In this document: positions 53,156-61,997 of the stretch, piece after piece
How positions within the stretch are numbered: position 1 is the first letter of the stretch
Layout: the number at the start of each line of letters is the position of its first letter
Source: Saccharomonospora glauca K62
GTDB taxonomy: Bacteria > Actinomycetota > Actinomycetes > Mycobacteriales > Pseudonocardiaceae
Reading direction: 5' to 3'
DNA length: 64,000 nucleotides
Assembly (NCBI RefSeq): GCF_000243395.2
Contig: NZ_CM001484.1
Location: forward strand, 3,342,524 to 3,406,523
Program-made: the position numbers and the translations under genes
The notes under the pieces: generated by a model
The model's input: only the letters and a program-made list of their open reading frames with translations
What the model was told of the DNA's origin: nothing
The model's database searches: none

Positions 53156-54985
53156 GTGACCACTCAGCAATCCGTCGCGGCCCGAGCGGAGGGCCAGACC
53201 ATCGCCCGGCTTCTTCGTCGCAACGCCACCGAGTTCGGCGACCTTCCCGCTCTGACCTCACTCGACGAACCCGACAGCCCCACCCTGAGCTGGGCACAGG
53301 TGCGCGACCACGTCGCCGCCGTGGCCCGAGGCCTGGACGACCTCGGACTCCGTGCCGGCCAACGAATGATGATCATGTCCCCGAATCGGCCGGAACACCT
53401 CATCGTCGATCTGGCCGCCGCCAACCTCGGCGCCATCCCGTGCACGGCGTACTTGACGTTGAGCAGCGAGCAAATCCGCTACGTGGTCAACCACAGCTCC
53501 GCGCCGATCGCCGTGCTCGCCGGAGCCGACGAACTCGCTCGCTGGCAACCGGTCCTCGACGAGCTTCCGGCGCTGCGGCACATCATCGTGTTCGACGCCG
53601 ACGCGACACCGGACGACCGGCGCTTCCTCACGTACGCGGACCTCCGGGAGCGCGGCGCGGCCCTCCACGCGGAGTCGCCCCACACGTTCGAACGGCTCAC
53701 CGACGCCATCGAACCGGACGACCCGTTGGCGATGATCTACACCTCGGGCACCACGGGCACCCCCAAGGGAGTCGTCCTCTCCCACCACAACGCCATCTAC
53801 GAGTCGGTCGCCGTGGAGGCCCTGCACGGCGCACCCCCACACCTGTCCAACATCTCCTACCTCCCCTTGGCACACATCGCCGAGCGGGTGTTGTCGATCT
53901 ACCTGCCCATCGTCCGTGCCGGACACGTCCACACGCTCGCCGATCCGTCCGGGGTCGCCGCGGCGCTCCCGCGAGTCCGCCCGGAGATGTTCTTCGGCGT
54001 CCCGAGAGTGTGGGAGAAGCTGGCCACCGGGCTGAAGGCCATGCTCGCGGGCATGCCCGAGGAGCGCAGCAAGCCTCTCCTCGACGCGAACGCCCTCCTG
54101 CGCAAGGGGTACGAACTCCGCAACGCGGGCAAGGAGGTGCCGCCCGAGCTGGCCGACCGCATCGCCGAGACCGACCGCGCCGTGCTCGCCCCCGTCCGCG
54201 AGCTGCTCGGTCTCGACAAACTCGTGATCGCCTCCAGCGGCGCGGCGGCGCTGCCGGGGGAAGTCCTGCACTTCCTCGCCGGCTTCGGAGTGGAGATCCA
54301 CGAGTTGTGGGGGCTTTCGGAGACCACCGGCGCGGTCACGAGCAACCACGCGGGGGCGTTTCGGGCCGGCAGCGTCGGCAAGCCGATCGCCGGCGTGGAG
54401 GTCACGACGGCCGACGACGGCGAACTGCTCGTCCGGGGGCCGGTGGTGTTTCTCGGCTATCTCCGGGAGGACGGCTCGATCGAGTCGGCGACCGACGCCG
54501 ACGGCTGGTTCGCCACCGGGGACATCGGGTCGATCGACGAGGACGGCTTCGTCACCATCACCGACCGCAAGAAGGAGCTCATCATCACCTCGGGCGGCAA
54601 GAACATCGCGCCCACGAGGATCGAGGGGCTGCTCAAGGAACACCCACTCATCGGAGCCGCCGCCGCGATCGGCGACAACCGCCCCTACGTCACCGCCCTG
54701 CTCGTGCTCGACGAGGAGATGGCCCCCGCTTGGGCCGCCGCCAGGGGAATCGAGGCCGACGACCTGGCGACGTTGGCCGAGCACCCCGACGTGCGAGCCG
54801 AGATCCAACGCGCCGTCGACACGGCCAACGAGCGACTCGCCAGGGTGGAGCAGGTGAAGCGCTACCACGTGCTCGCTCGGGCGTGGACCCCCGAGAGCGG
54901 GGAACTGACGCCGACGTTGAAGCTCAAGCGTCGCATCATCACCAGCCGCTACCGCTCGGACATCGAGGCGCTCTACGCCGGCTGA
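53156..54985 (+). CDS. Long-chain fatty-acid CoA ligase (FadD15-like)
   Basis: ANL-superfamily adenylating enzyme of 609 residues that activates fatty acids with ATP and CoA. The P-loop is MIYTSGTTGTPKGVVLSH, with IHELWGLSETTGAVTSN, GWFATGDIGSIDEDGFVTITDRKKELIITSGGKNIAP and a C-terminal GELTPTLKLKRRII containing the catalytic Lys. This is the long-chain AMP-binding type. GTG at 53156 is preceded by GAGGAGG at ideal spacing. A very strong hairpin starts at its stop codon. Confidence 0.93.
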   Translation: MTTQQSVAARAEGQTIARLLRRNATEFGDLPALTSLDEPDSPTLSWAQVRDHVAAVARGLDDLGLRAGQRMMIMSPNRPEHLIVDLAAANLGAIPCTAYLTLSSEQIRYVVNHSSAPIAVLAGADELARWQPVLDELPALRHIIVFDADATPDDRRFLTYADLRERGAALHAESPHTFERLTDAIEPDDPLAMIYTSGTTGTPKGVVLSHHNAIYESVAVEALHGAPPHLSNISYLPLAHIAERVLSIYLPIVRAGHVHTLADPSGVAAALPRVRPEMFFGVPRVWEKLATGLKAMLAGMPEERSKPLLDANALLRKGYELRNAGKEVPPELADRIAETDRAVLAPVRELLGLDKLVIASSGAAALPGEVLHFLAGFGVEIHELWGLSETTGAVTSNHAGAFRAGSVGKPIAGVEVTTADDGELLVRGPVVFLGYLREDGSIESATDADGWFATGDIGSIDEDGFVTITDRKKELIITSGGKNIAPTRIEGLLKEHPLIGAAAAIGDNRPYVTALLVLDEEMAPAWAAARGIEADDLATLAEHPDVRAEIQRAVDTANERLARVEQVKRYHVLARAWTPESGELTPTLKLKRRIITSRYRSDIEALYAG

Positions 54986-55037
54986 CCACCTCGGCGGGAC
55001 GGCCGACGAGTCGCGTGGCCGTCCCGCCGAGGTGGTC
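54984..55037. terminator. 21-bp perfect terminator hairpin
   Basis: The arms 54984-55004 and 55017-55037 are perfect reverse complements over 21 bp (left arm begins GACCACCTCGGCGGG) with a 12-nt loop. The left arm begins inside the stop of the CoA ligase gene; the convergent SDR gene ends 14 bp beyond the right arm, so it serves both. Confidence 0.88.
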
Positions 55038-55050
55038 CGGGGCGATTCGC

Positions 55051-55974
55051 TCAGGCACTGCGCCGGGGCCAGGACGCCGCCCCACCCGCCGGAGCGACGG
55101 CGGTCCATTCCCGCAACGTCGGCGGCACCCGCTTCTCCAGACCGTACGGTTCGAGGTGCGCGGCGAACACCTCGGAGAAGGCCCGCCGCACGCTCTGGCT
55201 GTCCCACACGTCCCTGCGCAGCACGGGTTCCTTCACGTACGGCTGTCCCATGATGTGCAGGTCCGAACCGTTGCACCGGATCAACTGCCCGGTGATGCCT
55301 CGCGAGTCGTCACCGAGGAGGAACAACACCAGCGGCGCGATCCGTGAGGGCGTCCGCTCCGGTGGGCAGTTCCGCAAGGACCGCTCCGAGTTCCACACCA
55401 TCCGGGTGTGCGCGAGAGGGCACACGGCGTTGACCCGGATACCGACCTCCTCCATGTCCAGCGCCCACGAGTAGGTCAGCGACGCCACCGCCCCCTTGCT
55501 CGCCGAGTACGTGGCTAGTTTCCGCTGCCCCAGTGACGCGCCCGACGAGATGTTGACGATGGAACCACCGCGGCCGTCCGCCACCATGGCACGAGCCGCG
55601 GCCGTGCCCACGTAGATGACGCCGAGGACGTTGGTCTCGATGAGCCTGCGAACGTCGTCGGGATCGTCCTCCCAGGAAACGGCCTCGTAGTTGAGGCCCG
55701 CGTTGTTGACCAACCCGTCGATACCACCGAACTCGGCCACGCACAGTTCGATGAGCGCGGCCGCCTGGGAGGGGTCCGCGACGTCGTGGCCACTGGCCAC
55801 CGCCCGGCCACCGTGGGTGGTGATGTTCGCGGCCGTCCGTTCCGCCAGGTCCGCGTCGACGTCGTTGACCACCACGTGAGCACCGGCCTGGGCGGCATGT
55901 GTCGCGAACGCCTCCCCCAGGCCCCTGCCCGCTCCCGTCACCACCACGGCCTTGCCGTCGAGTTGTCCGTTCAT
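55051..55974 (-). CDS. Short-chain dehydrogenase/reductase with C-terminal extension
   Basis: SDR of 307 residues. Cofactor loop VTGAGRGLGEAF, NNAG in GLVNNAGLNY, catalytic Ser in VNISSGASLG and YxxxK in TYSASKGAVASLTYSWALDM. Beyond the usual SDR end (GQLIRCNGSDLHIMGQP) it has about 60 extra residues (VLRRDVWDSQSVRRAFSEVFAAHLEPYGLEKRVPPTLREW), typical of HSD17B4-like actinobacterial SDRs acting on steroid- or acyl-CoA-type substrates. GGGGAG precedes the ATG. The substrate is not known. Confidence 0.87.
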   Translation of the reverse strand: MNGQLDGKAVVVTGAGRGLGEAFATHAAQAGAHVVVNDVDADLAERTAANITTHGGRAVASGHDVADPSQAAALIELCVAEFGGIDGLVNNAGLNYEAVSWEDDPDDVRRLIETNVLGVIYVGTAAARAMVADGRGGSIVNISSGASLGQRKLATYSASKGAVASLTYSWALDMEEVGIRVNAVCPLAHTRMVWNSERSLRNCPPERTPSRIAPLVLFLLGDDSRGITGQLIRCNGSDLHIMGQPYVKEPVLRRDVWDSQSVRRAFSEVFAAHLEPYGLEKRVPPTLREWTAVAPAGGAASWPRRSA

Positions 55975-56307
55975 CCGTTTCGTCTCCCCACCGCGAGCGC
56001 GGGTTCGTTCTCGGTTCCGGCACGGTTGGCGGCCGGTCACCGTCAGTCTCGACCCGGTTCGCGGGGGCGAGGAGGCGTCCACGACGAACGGTGTTCGCAC
56101 TGCGCCGAACGAGTGGTGGCCGATCGGCTCCCGGATACGTCCCACAGTTCAGGGGGACTCATCACGAAACCGTGGCCTCCACGACCACCGGCGTTCGCGT
56201 TAGTCCGTTCCGGGTAACGTCCCACGATCAGCTCCACACCTGGTAGATCAAAACTAACGTGGGCGCCGACGTCGCAATAAGTAACCGATTCGGCACAGGT
56301 GACCAGT
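55975..56307. other. Divergent promoter region, no gene seen
   Basis: A 330-bp space between the SDR and MFS genes. It holds a CGTTAGT (56198-56204) and ACTAACG (56253-56259) inverted pair but no ORF I can support. Confidence 0.4.
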
Positions 56308-56319
56308 TGGTAGCTACCA
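56308..56319. promoter_or_regulatory. 12-bp palindrome upstream of the MFS gene
   Basis: TGGTAGCTACCA is fully symmetric and ends 14 bp before the ATG at 56334, where a repressor could block transcription or translation start. Confidence 0.45.
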
Positions 56320-56333
56320 CGACAGCGGCGCGG

Positions 56334-57521
56334 ATGAGTGACGCAGTCCGCAACCGCGAATTCCGGGCCATATGGATCGCGGAGGCGCAGTCGATCCTCG
56401 GCGATCACCTGACCACGGTGGCACTGTCCATCGTCGTGTACGGCCGTACGGGCTCGCCCCTCTGGGCCGCCACGGTGTACGCGCTCACCTTCCTCCCGGC
56501 GCTCGCGGGTGGTCTGGGACTCTCCCAACTCGCCGACCGATTCCCCCGCAAGACGGTCCTCGTCGTCTCGGCCGTCGTCCAGGCCGTGTTGGTGGGGGCC
56601 ATGGCCGTGCCGGGAATGCCACTGGCACCGCTGTGCGTCCTCGTCGTCCTCGCCCGACTCGCGGGCGCCCCGGCCAACGCCGCGCAGAACGCCCTGACCC
56701 GCGAGGTGTTCACCGACGACGAGCTGTACCTGCGCAGCCAGGACCTCAGGGGCATCACGAGCAACATCGCCATGCTCATCGGGCTCGCCGGGGGCGGGTT
56801 CCTGGTCACGTCGTTCGGAGCGTCGTGGGCGCTGGCGATCGACGCCCTGACCTTCCTCGTCGCGGCGCTGCTCGTGCAGCTCTGGGTCCGGCAACGCCCC
56901 GCCGCCGGCAACCCGGACGACGGGTGGTTCACCGCGGTGCGTTGGGTGTGGGGACAACGCCGACTGCGGGTGTTGCTCGCGTTGTCCTGGTTGGTGGGAC
57001 TCGCGGTGATCCCCGAGGGGCTCGCCGCTCCGCTGGCCGACCAGATCGGCGCCCCCGAACAAGCCGTGGGCTGGTTGCTGGCCGCCGACCCGGTGGGCTT
57101 CATCCTCGGCACGTTCGTCTTGTCGCGGTTCGTCTCCGCGGAGAACCGCAAGCGTGTGATGGGAGTGCTGGCCACGCTCGCGGCCGCGATCCTCATCGGT
57201 TTCGCGGCGACCCCGAACCTGCCCTTCGCGCTGTTGTTGCTGATGCTCGCGGGAGCAGCGGGCTCCTACATCATCACCGTCGGGGCCACGTTCATCACGT
57301 GGGTGCCCAACGACAAACGAGGTGGCGCGGGAGGCGTCTACCGCACCGGTCTGCGGGTCGCGCAGGGTATCGGGGTCGCTCTGGGCGGCGTCGTCGCGGA
57401 CCTCGTGGGGTCCGCGACGACCGCGATCGCACTCGCGGGAGCCGCCGGAGTCGTTCTCACGATCCCGGTCGCGCTCTCCTGGGCGCGTGTGCGGAAGGCC
57501 GACTCATCCGAGAAGGACTGA
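56334..57521 (+). CDS. MFS transporter (EntS-like exporter type)
   Basis: A 395-residue major facilitator with about 11-12 helices. The N-terminal half starts NREFRAIWIAEAQSILGDHLTTVALSIVVY and has the loop 2-3 motif SQLADRFPRKTVLVVS; the central loop includes RQRPAAGNPDDGW. The layout fits the MFS_3/EntS-like group, which exports siderophores or drugs. ATG at 56334 gives the usual start; GTG at 56259 is possible. Substrate unknown. Confidence 0.86.
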   Translation: MSDAVRNREFRAIWIAEAQSILGDHLTTVALSIVVYGRTGSPLWAATVYALTFLPALAGGLGLSQLADRFPRKTVLVVSAVVQAVLVGAMAVPGMPLAPLCVLVVLARLAGAPANAAQNALTREVFTDDELYLRSQDLRGITSNIAMLIGLAGGGFLVTSFGASWALAIDALTFLVAALLVQLWVRQRPAAGNPDDGWFTAVRWVWGQRRLRVLLALSWLVGLAVIPEGLAAPLADQIGAPEQAVGWLLAADPVGFILGTFVLSRFVSAENRKRVMGVLATLAAAILIGFAATPNLPFALLLLMLAGAAGSYIITVGATFITWVPNDKRGGAGGVYRTGLRVAQGIGVALGGVVADLVGSATTAIALAGAAGVVLTIPVALSWARVRKADSSEKD

Positions 57522-57720
57522 GCACACGGAAAGCGAACGTGACAGCCGGAAGCGTCACGACGACCACCTGATTGTGCTGGGGTCCTCACGGCGTGAAGCC
57601 GGCGAAAAAGGTTACTTAACAAGGAGAAACGACAGCCTTCGAAAACGATCTCGCCATCGCGGACAGAACGGAATGCCAGATGCACGGACCATGACTTGCC
57701 GGTGAACGGCACTCGGGCGT

Positions 57721-57741
57721 TCACACCCCGTCACGGTTCAC
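57721..57741 (-). CDS. Micro-ORF D (MNRDGV)
   Basis: Seven codons, GTG AAC CGT GAC GGG GTG TGA, preceded by GGAGG four bases upstream. It has the same length as three related micro-ORFs upstream and keeps the RD pair. Its stop overlaps a further GTG on the same strand (GTGA), whose reading frame I do not regard as a proven gene. Confidence 0.4.
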   Translation of the reverse strand: MNRDGV

Positions 57742-57775
57742 GTTCCTCCGTCGACCGACGACGAGCCGCCGGCTC

Positions 57776-57796
57776 TCAGAAGTCGCGGTCAGTCAT
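57776..57796 (-). CDS. Micro-ORF C (MTDRDF)
   Basis: Seven codons, ATG ACT GAC CGC GAC TTC TGA, with GGAGG nine bases before the ATG. It encodes almost the same peptide as copies A and B. Differences between copies fall at the start codon, the Ser/Thr codon and the wobble base of Arg, the pattern expected of selection on the peptide. Confidence 0.6.
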   Translation of the reverse strand: MTDRDF

Positions 57797-57859
57797 GGTG
57801 AACACACCTCCTCGTCGGTGGAACCAATCCCGAGGACGGAACGTCGACAAGAATGAGAA

Positions 57860-57880
57860 TCAGAAGTCACGGTCGGACAC
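57860..57880 (-). CDS. Micro-ORF B (MSDRDF)
   Basis: Seven codons, GTG TCC GAC CGT GAC TTC TGA, preceded by GGGGAGG five bases before the GTG. Second of the tandem copies; surrounding bases are not conserved except for the ribosome-binding site. Confidence 0.6.
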   Translation of the reverse strand: MSDRDF

Positions 57881-57926
57881 GAGAGCCTCCCCAGGGTGTC
57901 TAGTCGTGCGATGTGTCAGTTCTAGG

Positions 57927-57947
57927 TCAGAAGTCGCGGTCAGACAA
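57927..57947 (-). CDS. Micro-ORF A (MSDRDF)
   Basis: Seven codons, TTG TCT GAC CGC GAC TTC TGA, preceded by GGAGG at nine bases. First of the tandem copies on the minus strand. Upstream, TAGTGT near 58027 could be a -10 box. The region 57522-58190 holds no other gene that I can support. Confidence 0.55.
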   Translation of the reverse strand: MSDRDF

Positions 57948-58070
57948 GAGAGAACACCTCCACTCGCGTCCGAGTTCGTGTGGACGTCGAAAACGGGTAC
58001 AGAACAACACATCCCCACCACCGACACTACAGTCCGGTGGCCTCGCCTACACGAATTTCCGGTGCAGTGC

Positions 58071-58086
58071 GATGATACCGATCATC
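58071..58086. promoter_or_regulatory. Dyad between micro-ORFs and diguanylate cyclase gene
   Basis: GATGAT (58071-58076) and ATCATC (58081-58086) flank ACCG. The minus strand reads TATCAT across the left arm, a possible -10 box. Confidence 0.35.
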
Positions 58087-58190
58087 GAGGACGCCTTGTC
58101 CCGTAGCGGACGGAATCGGCCCGGCCCCCATTACGGGGACTTCCCGAGACCGACCGTCCACCTGACCGACACACGCGAGAGGATTGGCGA

Positions 58191-59576
58191 GTGCCGCTCA
58201 TTCCACAGGATCGGCCGTCGCCAGAAATCGTTACGTTCGACTCGGGCCGAAAGGCCGTGAACCGGCCACCCCTGCCTCGGCAACCCCTCGGCGACCGCGA
58301 GGGCACGGGCGACCGCCGCGCGAAGTTGTTGCCGCGCAACTGGGCGCTGTGGACTAGACCACGACGCTTCGTCGTGTTCCTGTTGACCATGGAGGCGTTG
58401 TCGGTCGCCGGTTTCGCGGTGGCGTTCGTCCACTCACCGGTGCCCGGCGGGGAGGACTGGCTCAGATTCGTCATCCTCGGGCTGGGCGCCACCGCGCACA
58501 TCCAGCTCACGCGCCGCCAGGAGGAGCGACGACGCAACCGCACGAAGACCGTGCTCATCGACCTCACGGCGGTGTGGGTCTTCCCCGCGACGCTGGTCCT
58601 GCCCGCCACGCTCGCGGTCCTGTTGGTCGCGCTCATCCGGCTCCAACGCTGGTTCACCGCCCGCCGTCCCACGCACAACTTCGTGTACTCGTCCGTCGCC
58701 CACGGACTCGCGGCCGCCCTGGCCAACCTCAGCTACCGGGCGATGTCGCCACAGGACTGGAGCACACTGACCGCCACGGGATCGCTTCGCGAGTTCGGAC
58801 TCGTGCTCGCCACGGCGGCGGTGTACGAGGCGGTGCAGATCGTCTACGTGGGCGGCATCCTGGCCCTGGGCTCGCCCAACCCGACCGTCCGCACCGTCCT
58901 CGGCAGCAAGGCCGACAACCTCCTGGAGGCCATCACCACCGGACTCGGGGCCGTCACCGCCGTGCTGCTGGTCACCATGCCTCCGGCGGTGGCGATCATG
59001 GCCGTGGTCACCGTCGTCTTCAACCGGCTCGCGGAGATCGACCAGTTGCAGAACGCGGTGGTGACCGACCCCAAGACCGGACTGCTCAACATGCGCGGGT
59101 GGACGGAGTCCGCCGACCGCGCGCTCAACCGCGTGCGACGCGCGGGGAGCACGCTGTCCGTCCTGATGGTGGACCTGGACCATTTCAAGTGGGTCAACGA
59201 CACCTACGGACACCCGGCCGGCGACGACGTGCTGGCGGCGGTGGCGAGCGCGTTATCCAGCGTGACCAGGCCCGCCGACGTCGTGGGCCGCTTCGGCGGC
59301 GAGGAGTTCCTCCTGCTGCTGCCCGACGCCGACACCTCGGCCGCGGAGCTCGCGGCCGAACGAATCCGCACGACCATCGCGGGCCTGCGGATCTCCACCA
59401 CCGACAAACGAGGGGCCAGGGCCACCATCAGCGGCCGCACGGCCTCCATCGGGGTCGCCGTGTTCCCCCGTCACGCCGACGACCTCGACGGGCTGCTCCA
59501 GGCCGCCGACACTGCCGTGTACGAGGCGAAGGAAGCGGGCCGCAACCGCGTCCGCTTCGCGCCGGTCCCGACGTGA
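58191..59576 (+). CDS. Membrane-bound diguanylate cyclase (GGDEF)
   Basis: A 461-residue protein making cyclic-di-GMP. About six hydrophobic helices (residues 60-290, from FVVFLLTMEALSVAGFAVAF to VTAVLLVTMPPAVAIMAVVTVVF) form a membrane sensor resembling MASE-type modules. The GGDEF domain runs from about 300 with LMVDLDHFKWVNDTYGHPAGDDVL, and the active site GGEEF lies at residues 369-373. The inhibitory RxxD (RPAD) stands five residues before it, so product inhibition is expected. GTG has AGAGGA upstream. Confidence 0.93.
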   Translation: MPLIPQDRPSPEIVTFDSGRKAVNRPPLPRQPLGDREGTGDRRAKLLPRNWALWTRPRRFVVFLLTMEALSVAGFAVAFVHSPVPGGEDWLRFVILGLGATAHIQLTRRQEERRRNRTKTVLIDLTAVWVFPATLVLPATLAVLLVALIRLQRWFTARRPTHNFVYSSVAHGLAAALANLSYRAMSPQDWSTLTATGSLREFGLVLATAAVYEAVQIVYVGGILALGSPNPTVRTVLGSKADNLLEAITTGLGAVTAVLLVTMPPAVAIMAVVTVVFNRLAEIDQLQNAVVTDPKTGLLNMRGWTESADRALNRVRRAGSTLSVLMVDLDHFKWVNDTYGHPAGDDVLAAVASALSSVTRPADVVGRFGGEEFLLLLPDADTSAAELAAERIRTTIAGLRISTTDKRGARATISGRTASIGVAVFPRHADDLDGLLQAADTAVYEAKEAGRNRVRFAPVPT

Positions 59577-59676
59577 CATGTGACGCCCGATGAACACACC
59601 GTGGTCGGGACCAACGAGGAAGCCGTTTTTCGGGGTTCCGCTGACACGGCGACCCTCGTGCTGCCACCCTGTGGAC

Positions 59677-61854
59677 ATGCCCGTCCGCCAAACCCCGAAC
59701 GCGCGTCGACGGACACCGGGCGGTCTCACTCGTCTCCTGCTGCTGGTCCTCCTGGTAGGGGGCTTCGCGTTCGTGGCCTCCCGACCGGAAGCCACCTCGC
59801 CCCCCGCGGGCGACGAGCCCGTCGACGAGAGCGTGGCCGACGCCGAACGCGCCGTCGAGGCGTTGCTCGACCCCGAACGCTCCGCTCAGGCGCTGGCCAT
59901 GCTGCCCGCCGACTTCAAGGCCGTGACCGGAGTCGAGGTCGCCACGCAACGCGCGCTCGACGGCACGGTGAGGGCGATACACGTCGGCGGCGGGTGTTCC
60001 GCACCGTGGGGTGACGACAGCACCCGGTGGGACTTCGGGACGCCCTGTCGCTCCCACGATCTCGGCTACGACCTGCTGCGCTACGCGGAGAAGAAGGGCA
60101 GCCCCCTCGGGACCGACCTCAGGGAGGCGCTCGACGACCGGCTGTCCGAGGACATGTACGCCACCTGCGACGTCAACCCGAGGGGCACCCCCGAGCTGTG
60201 CCGCAGCGTCGCCGGGCTCTACACGGCGGGGCTCGTGGTGAACTCCTGGCACCAGAGGTGGGGACCTCCGGTGAACGAGCCCCTGCCACCACTGCTGGCC
60301 GGGGCGGTGGTCATCGGGGTCCTGCTCTGGCACCGATGGCGCGACCGGCTGGGGGGCCTCTCCTCGTCACCGAGCCCGAAGCCTCGACCGCGCCGGGACG
60401 CGCGCATCGTGCCCGCCACACCGTGGACGTTGCTCGGCGTCGGCGGGGTGGGACTGCTCATCCTCGGCGAATCGACGGTGGCGCTGGCTCGCTGGGCCGG
60501 GCTGGCCACGGAGTGGCTGTGGCCTCTCACCTGGTTGACCCAGACGGCGGTGGTGTTCTTCCTCGCCGCGGGATATAGCAACGCCGTGGCGTGGGAGGCC
60601 AGCTCCCGCTCCGGCGGGGTGCGGGCCTACCTGGCGCATCGGGGCAGCTGGCTGTTGCGGTTCGCACTCGTGTTCGCCGTCGTGGCCTTCGCCACCCCCC
60701 TCGCCCTGGAGCTGCTGCGCGTACCACCGACGACCGCCGAGGGGATCATGCGAGTGGCGCTGCACCCGCTGTGGTTGATCGGTTTGTACCTGCTCACGGT
60801 CATCCTCACGCCACTGATGCAGGCACTGCACCGACGCGCGCCGCGTGCGGTGCCGCTGGGCCTGGCTCTCGCGCTCGCGGGCGCGGAATGGGCCACCACA
60901 CTCACCACATCGTCGTGGCCCCACCACCTGGGCACGATGACCCTCGCGCTGCTGGCGCAACAGGCCGCCTTCGCCCACCGGGACGGCTTCACCCCCACCC
61001 GGCGTCAGTTCCTGCTCGCGGCCGGGGCCGGACTCGCAGCGTTGGCGATCGGCGCCACCACGGGGGCCCTCCCACTCGTGCTGGGAGTCCCCGACGCCCC
61101 CTCGACGCTGGCGGGGCCCACGACCGCCGTGCTGCTGATCGGCGTGGTTCAGGTCTCGGTGCTCGGCCTGCTCCGGGACCGCCTCGGCCGCCTGGTGTGC
61201 CGACCACCGGTCCTGCGCGCGGCGGGACTGGCCTCACGCGCGCCGATGAGTCTCTACCTGCTCTTCCTCGCCGCGGTGATGCTGTTGGTGAGCGCCGTGT
61301 ACCTGCCGAGGCGCCTCGGCTCCGAGTTCGACGTGCTGGCCGTGCAATCCCGCACCCTGCTCGCCACCGCTCTCCTGGTGGCCCCCGCGGCGTTCGTTTT
61401 CGTCCGGATCGAACGCCACGTGTGGCATCGACCACTTCCCTCTCCGGTGTGGCGTCCCACACGGAGCGGACTGGACCGGTGGCTCTCCTACGGAGCGACG
61501 GTCGCGGGCTTCGGTTTCGCCGTCCTCGGCGTGTTCGGGTTCGCGTTGACGACGCTGAACGCCACGCCGGAAGCGCTGTCGGGAGTGCTGCTCGACCCGG
61601 TGCAGAGTCTGGTGAAACTGCTGCTGGGGATGTCGCTGTTGCACAGCGTACGCAGCGGAACCACCGGCAACCCCGGAACTTGGCTGCTCATGGCGGCGGC
61701 CTGTGTCCCGCCCCTACTGTCGGTGACGGCGACGCCGTTGCCCGACTCCGTCGGCATGGTGGTGCACGTGACGGCCTGCCTGGCCGCCGTCGCCGTGGCG
61801 ATCATGACGACGGTGAGGGCCCTGGTCTCCCCCGCGCGGGGGTGGCGAACCTGA
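59677..61854 (+). CDS. Phospholipase A2 domain fused to a multipass acyltransferase-like membrane protein
   Basis: A 725-residue protein. A signal or anchor helix (LTRLLLLVLLVGGFAFVA) precedes a bacterial secreted phospholipase A2-type domain at about residues 80-195, with the catalytic pair His127-Asp128 in TPCRSHDLGYDLLRYA and further Cys in YATCDV and PELCRS. A helix at about 205 follows. The remaining 480 residues contain some ten hydrophobic helices with GYSNAVAWEASSRS and YLAHRGSWLLRFA, resembling acyltransferase-3 family membrane proteins. It may remodel envelope lipids outside the cell. No Shine-Dalgarno; a weak CACCCT lies six bases before the ATG. Confidence 0.75.
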   Translation: MPVRQTPNARRRTPGGLTRLLLLVLLVGGFAFVASRPEATSPPAGDEPVDESVADAERAVEALLDPERSAQALAMLPADFKAVTGVEVATQRALDGTVRAIHVGGGCSAPWGDDSTRWDFGTPCRSHDLGYDLLRYAEKKGSPLGTDLREALDDRLSEDMYATCDVNPRGTPELCRSVAGLYTAGLVVNSWHQRWGPPVNEPLPPLLAGAVVIGVLLWHRWRDRLGGLSSSPSPKPRPRRDARIVPATPWTLLGVGGVGLLILGESTVALARWAGLATEWLWPLTWLTQTAVVFFLAAGYSNAVAWEASSRSGGVRAYLAHRGSWLLRFALVFAVVAFATPLALELLRVPPTTAEGIMRVALHPLWLIGLYLLTVILTPLMQALHRRAPRAVPLGLALALAGAEWATTLTTSSWPHHLGTMTLALLAQQAAFAHRDGFTPTRRQFLLAAGAGLAALAIGATTGALPLVLGVPDAPSTLAGPTTAVLLIGVVQVSVLGLLRDRLGRLVCRPPVLRAAGLASRAPMSLYLLFLAAVMLLVSAVYLPRRLGSEFDVLAVQSRTLLATALLVAPAAFVFVRIERHVWHRPLPSPVWRPTRSGLDRWLSYGATVAGFGFAVLGVFGFALTTLNATPEALSGVLLDPVQSLVKLLLGMSLLHSVRSGTTGNPGTWLLMAAACVPPLLSVTATPLPDSVGMVVHVTACLAAVAVAIMTTVRALVSPARGWRT

Positions 61855-61997
61855 ATGACGGCTTGAGCGGGGTGCTGTCCGTGTCGACGGTTCCCCGTGT
61901 GGCACCCTACGACAACCGCAGCCCGTACCCATGCGTCTGAACTCGTGGGGAGGCCGACAGGCCCGACGGAGAAGCAGCGACGGAAAGGAGCCCTGGC

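Noticed and set aside
57338-57724. Minus-strand ORF of 128 residues whose GTG overlaps the stop of micro-ORF D
   Set aside because: Half of it lies antisense inside the MFS gene, and the sequence shows no domain. The GTGA overlap is interesting but not enough to call a gene.
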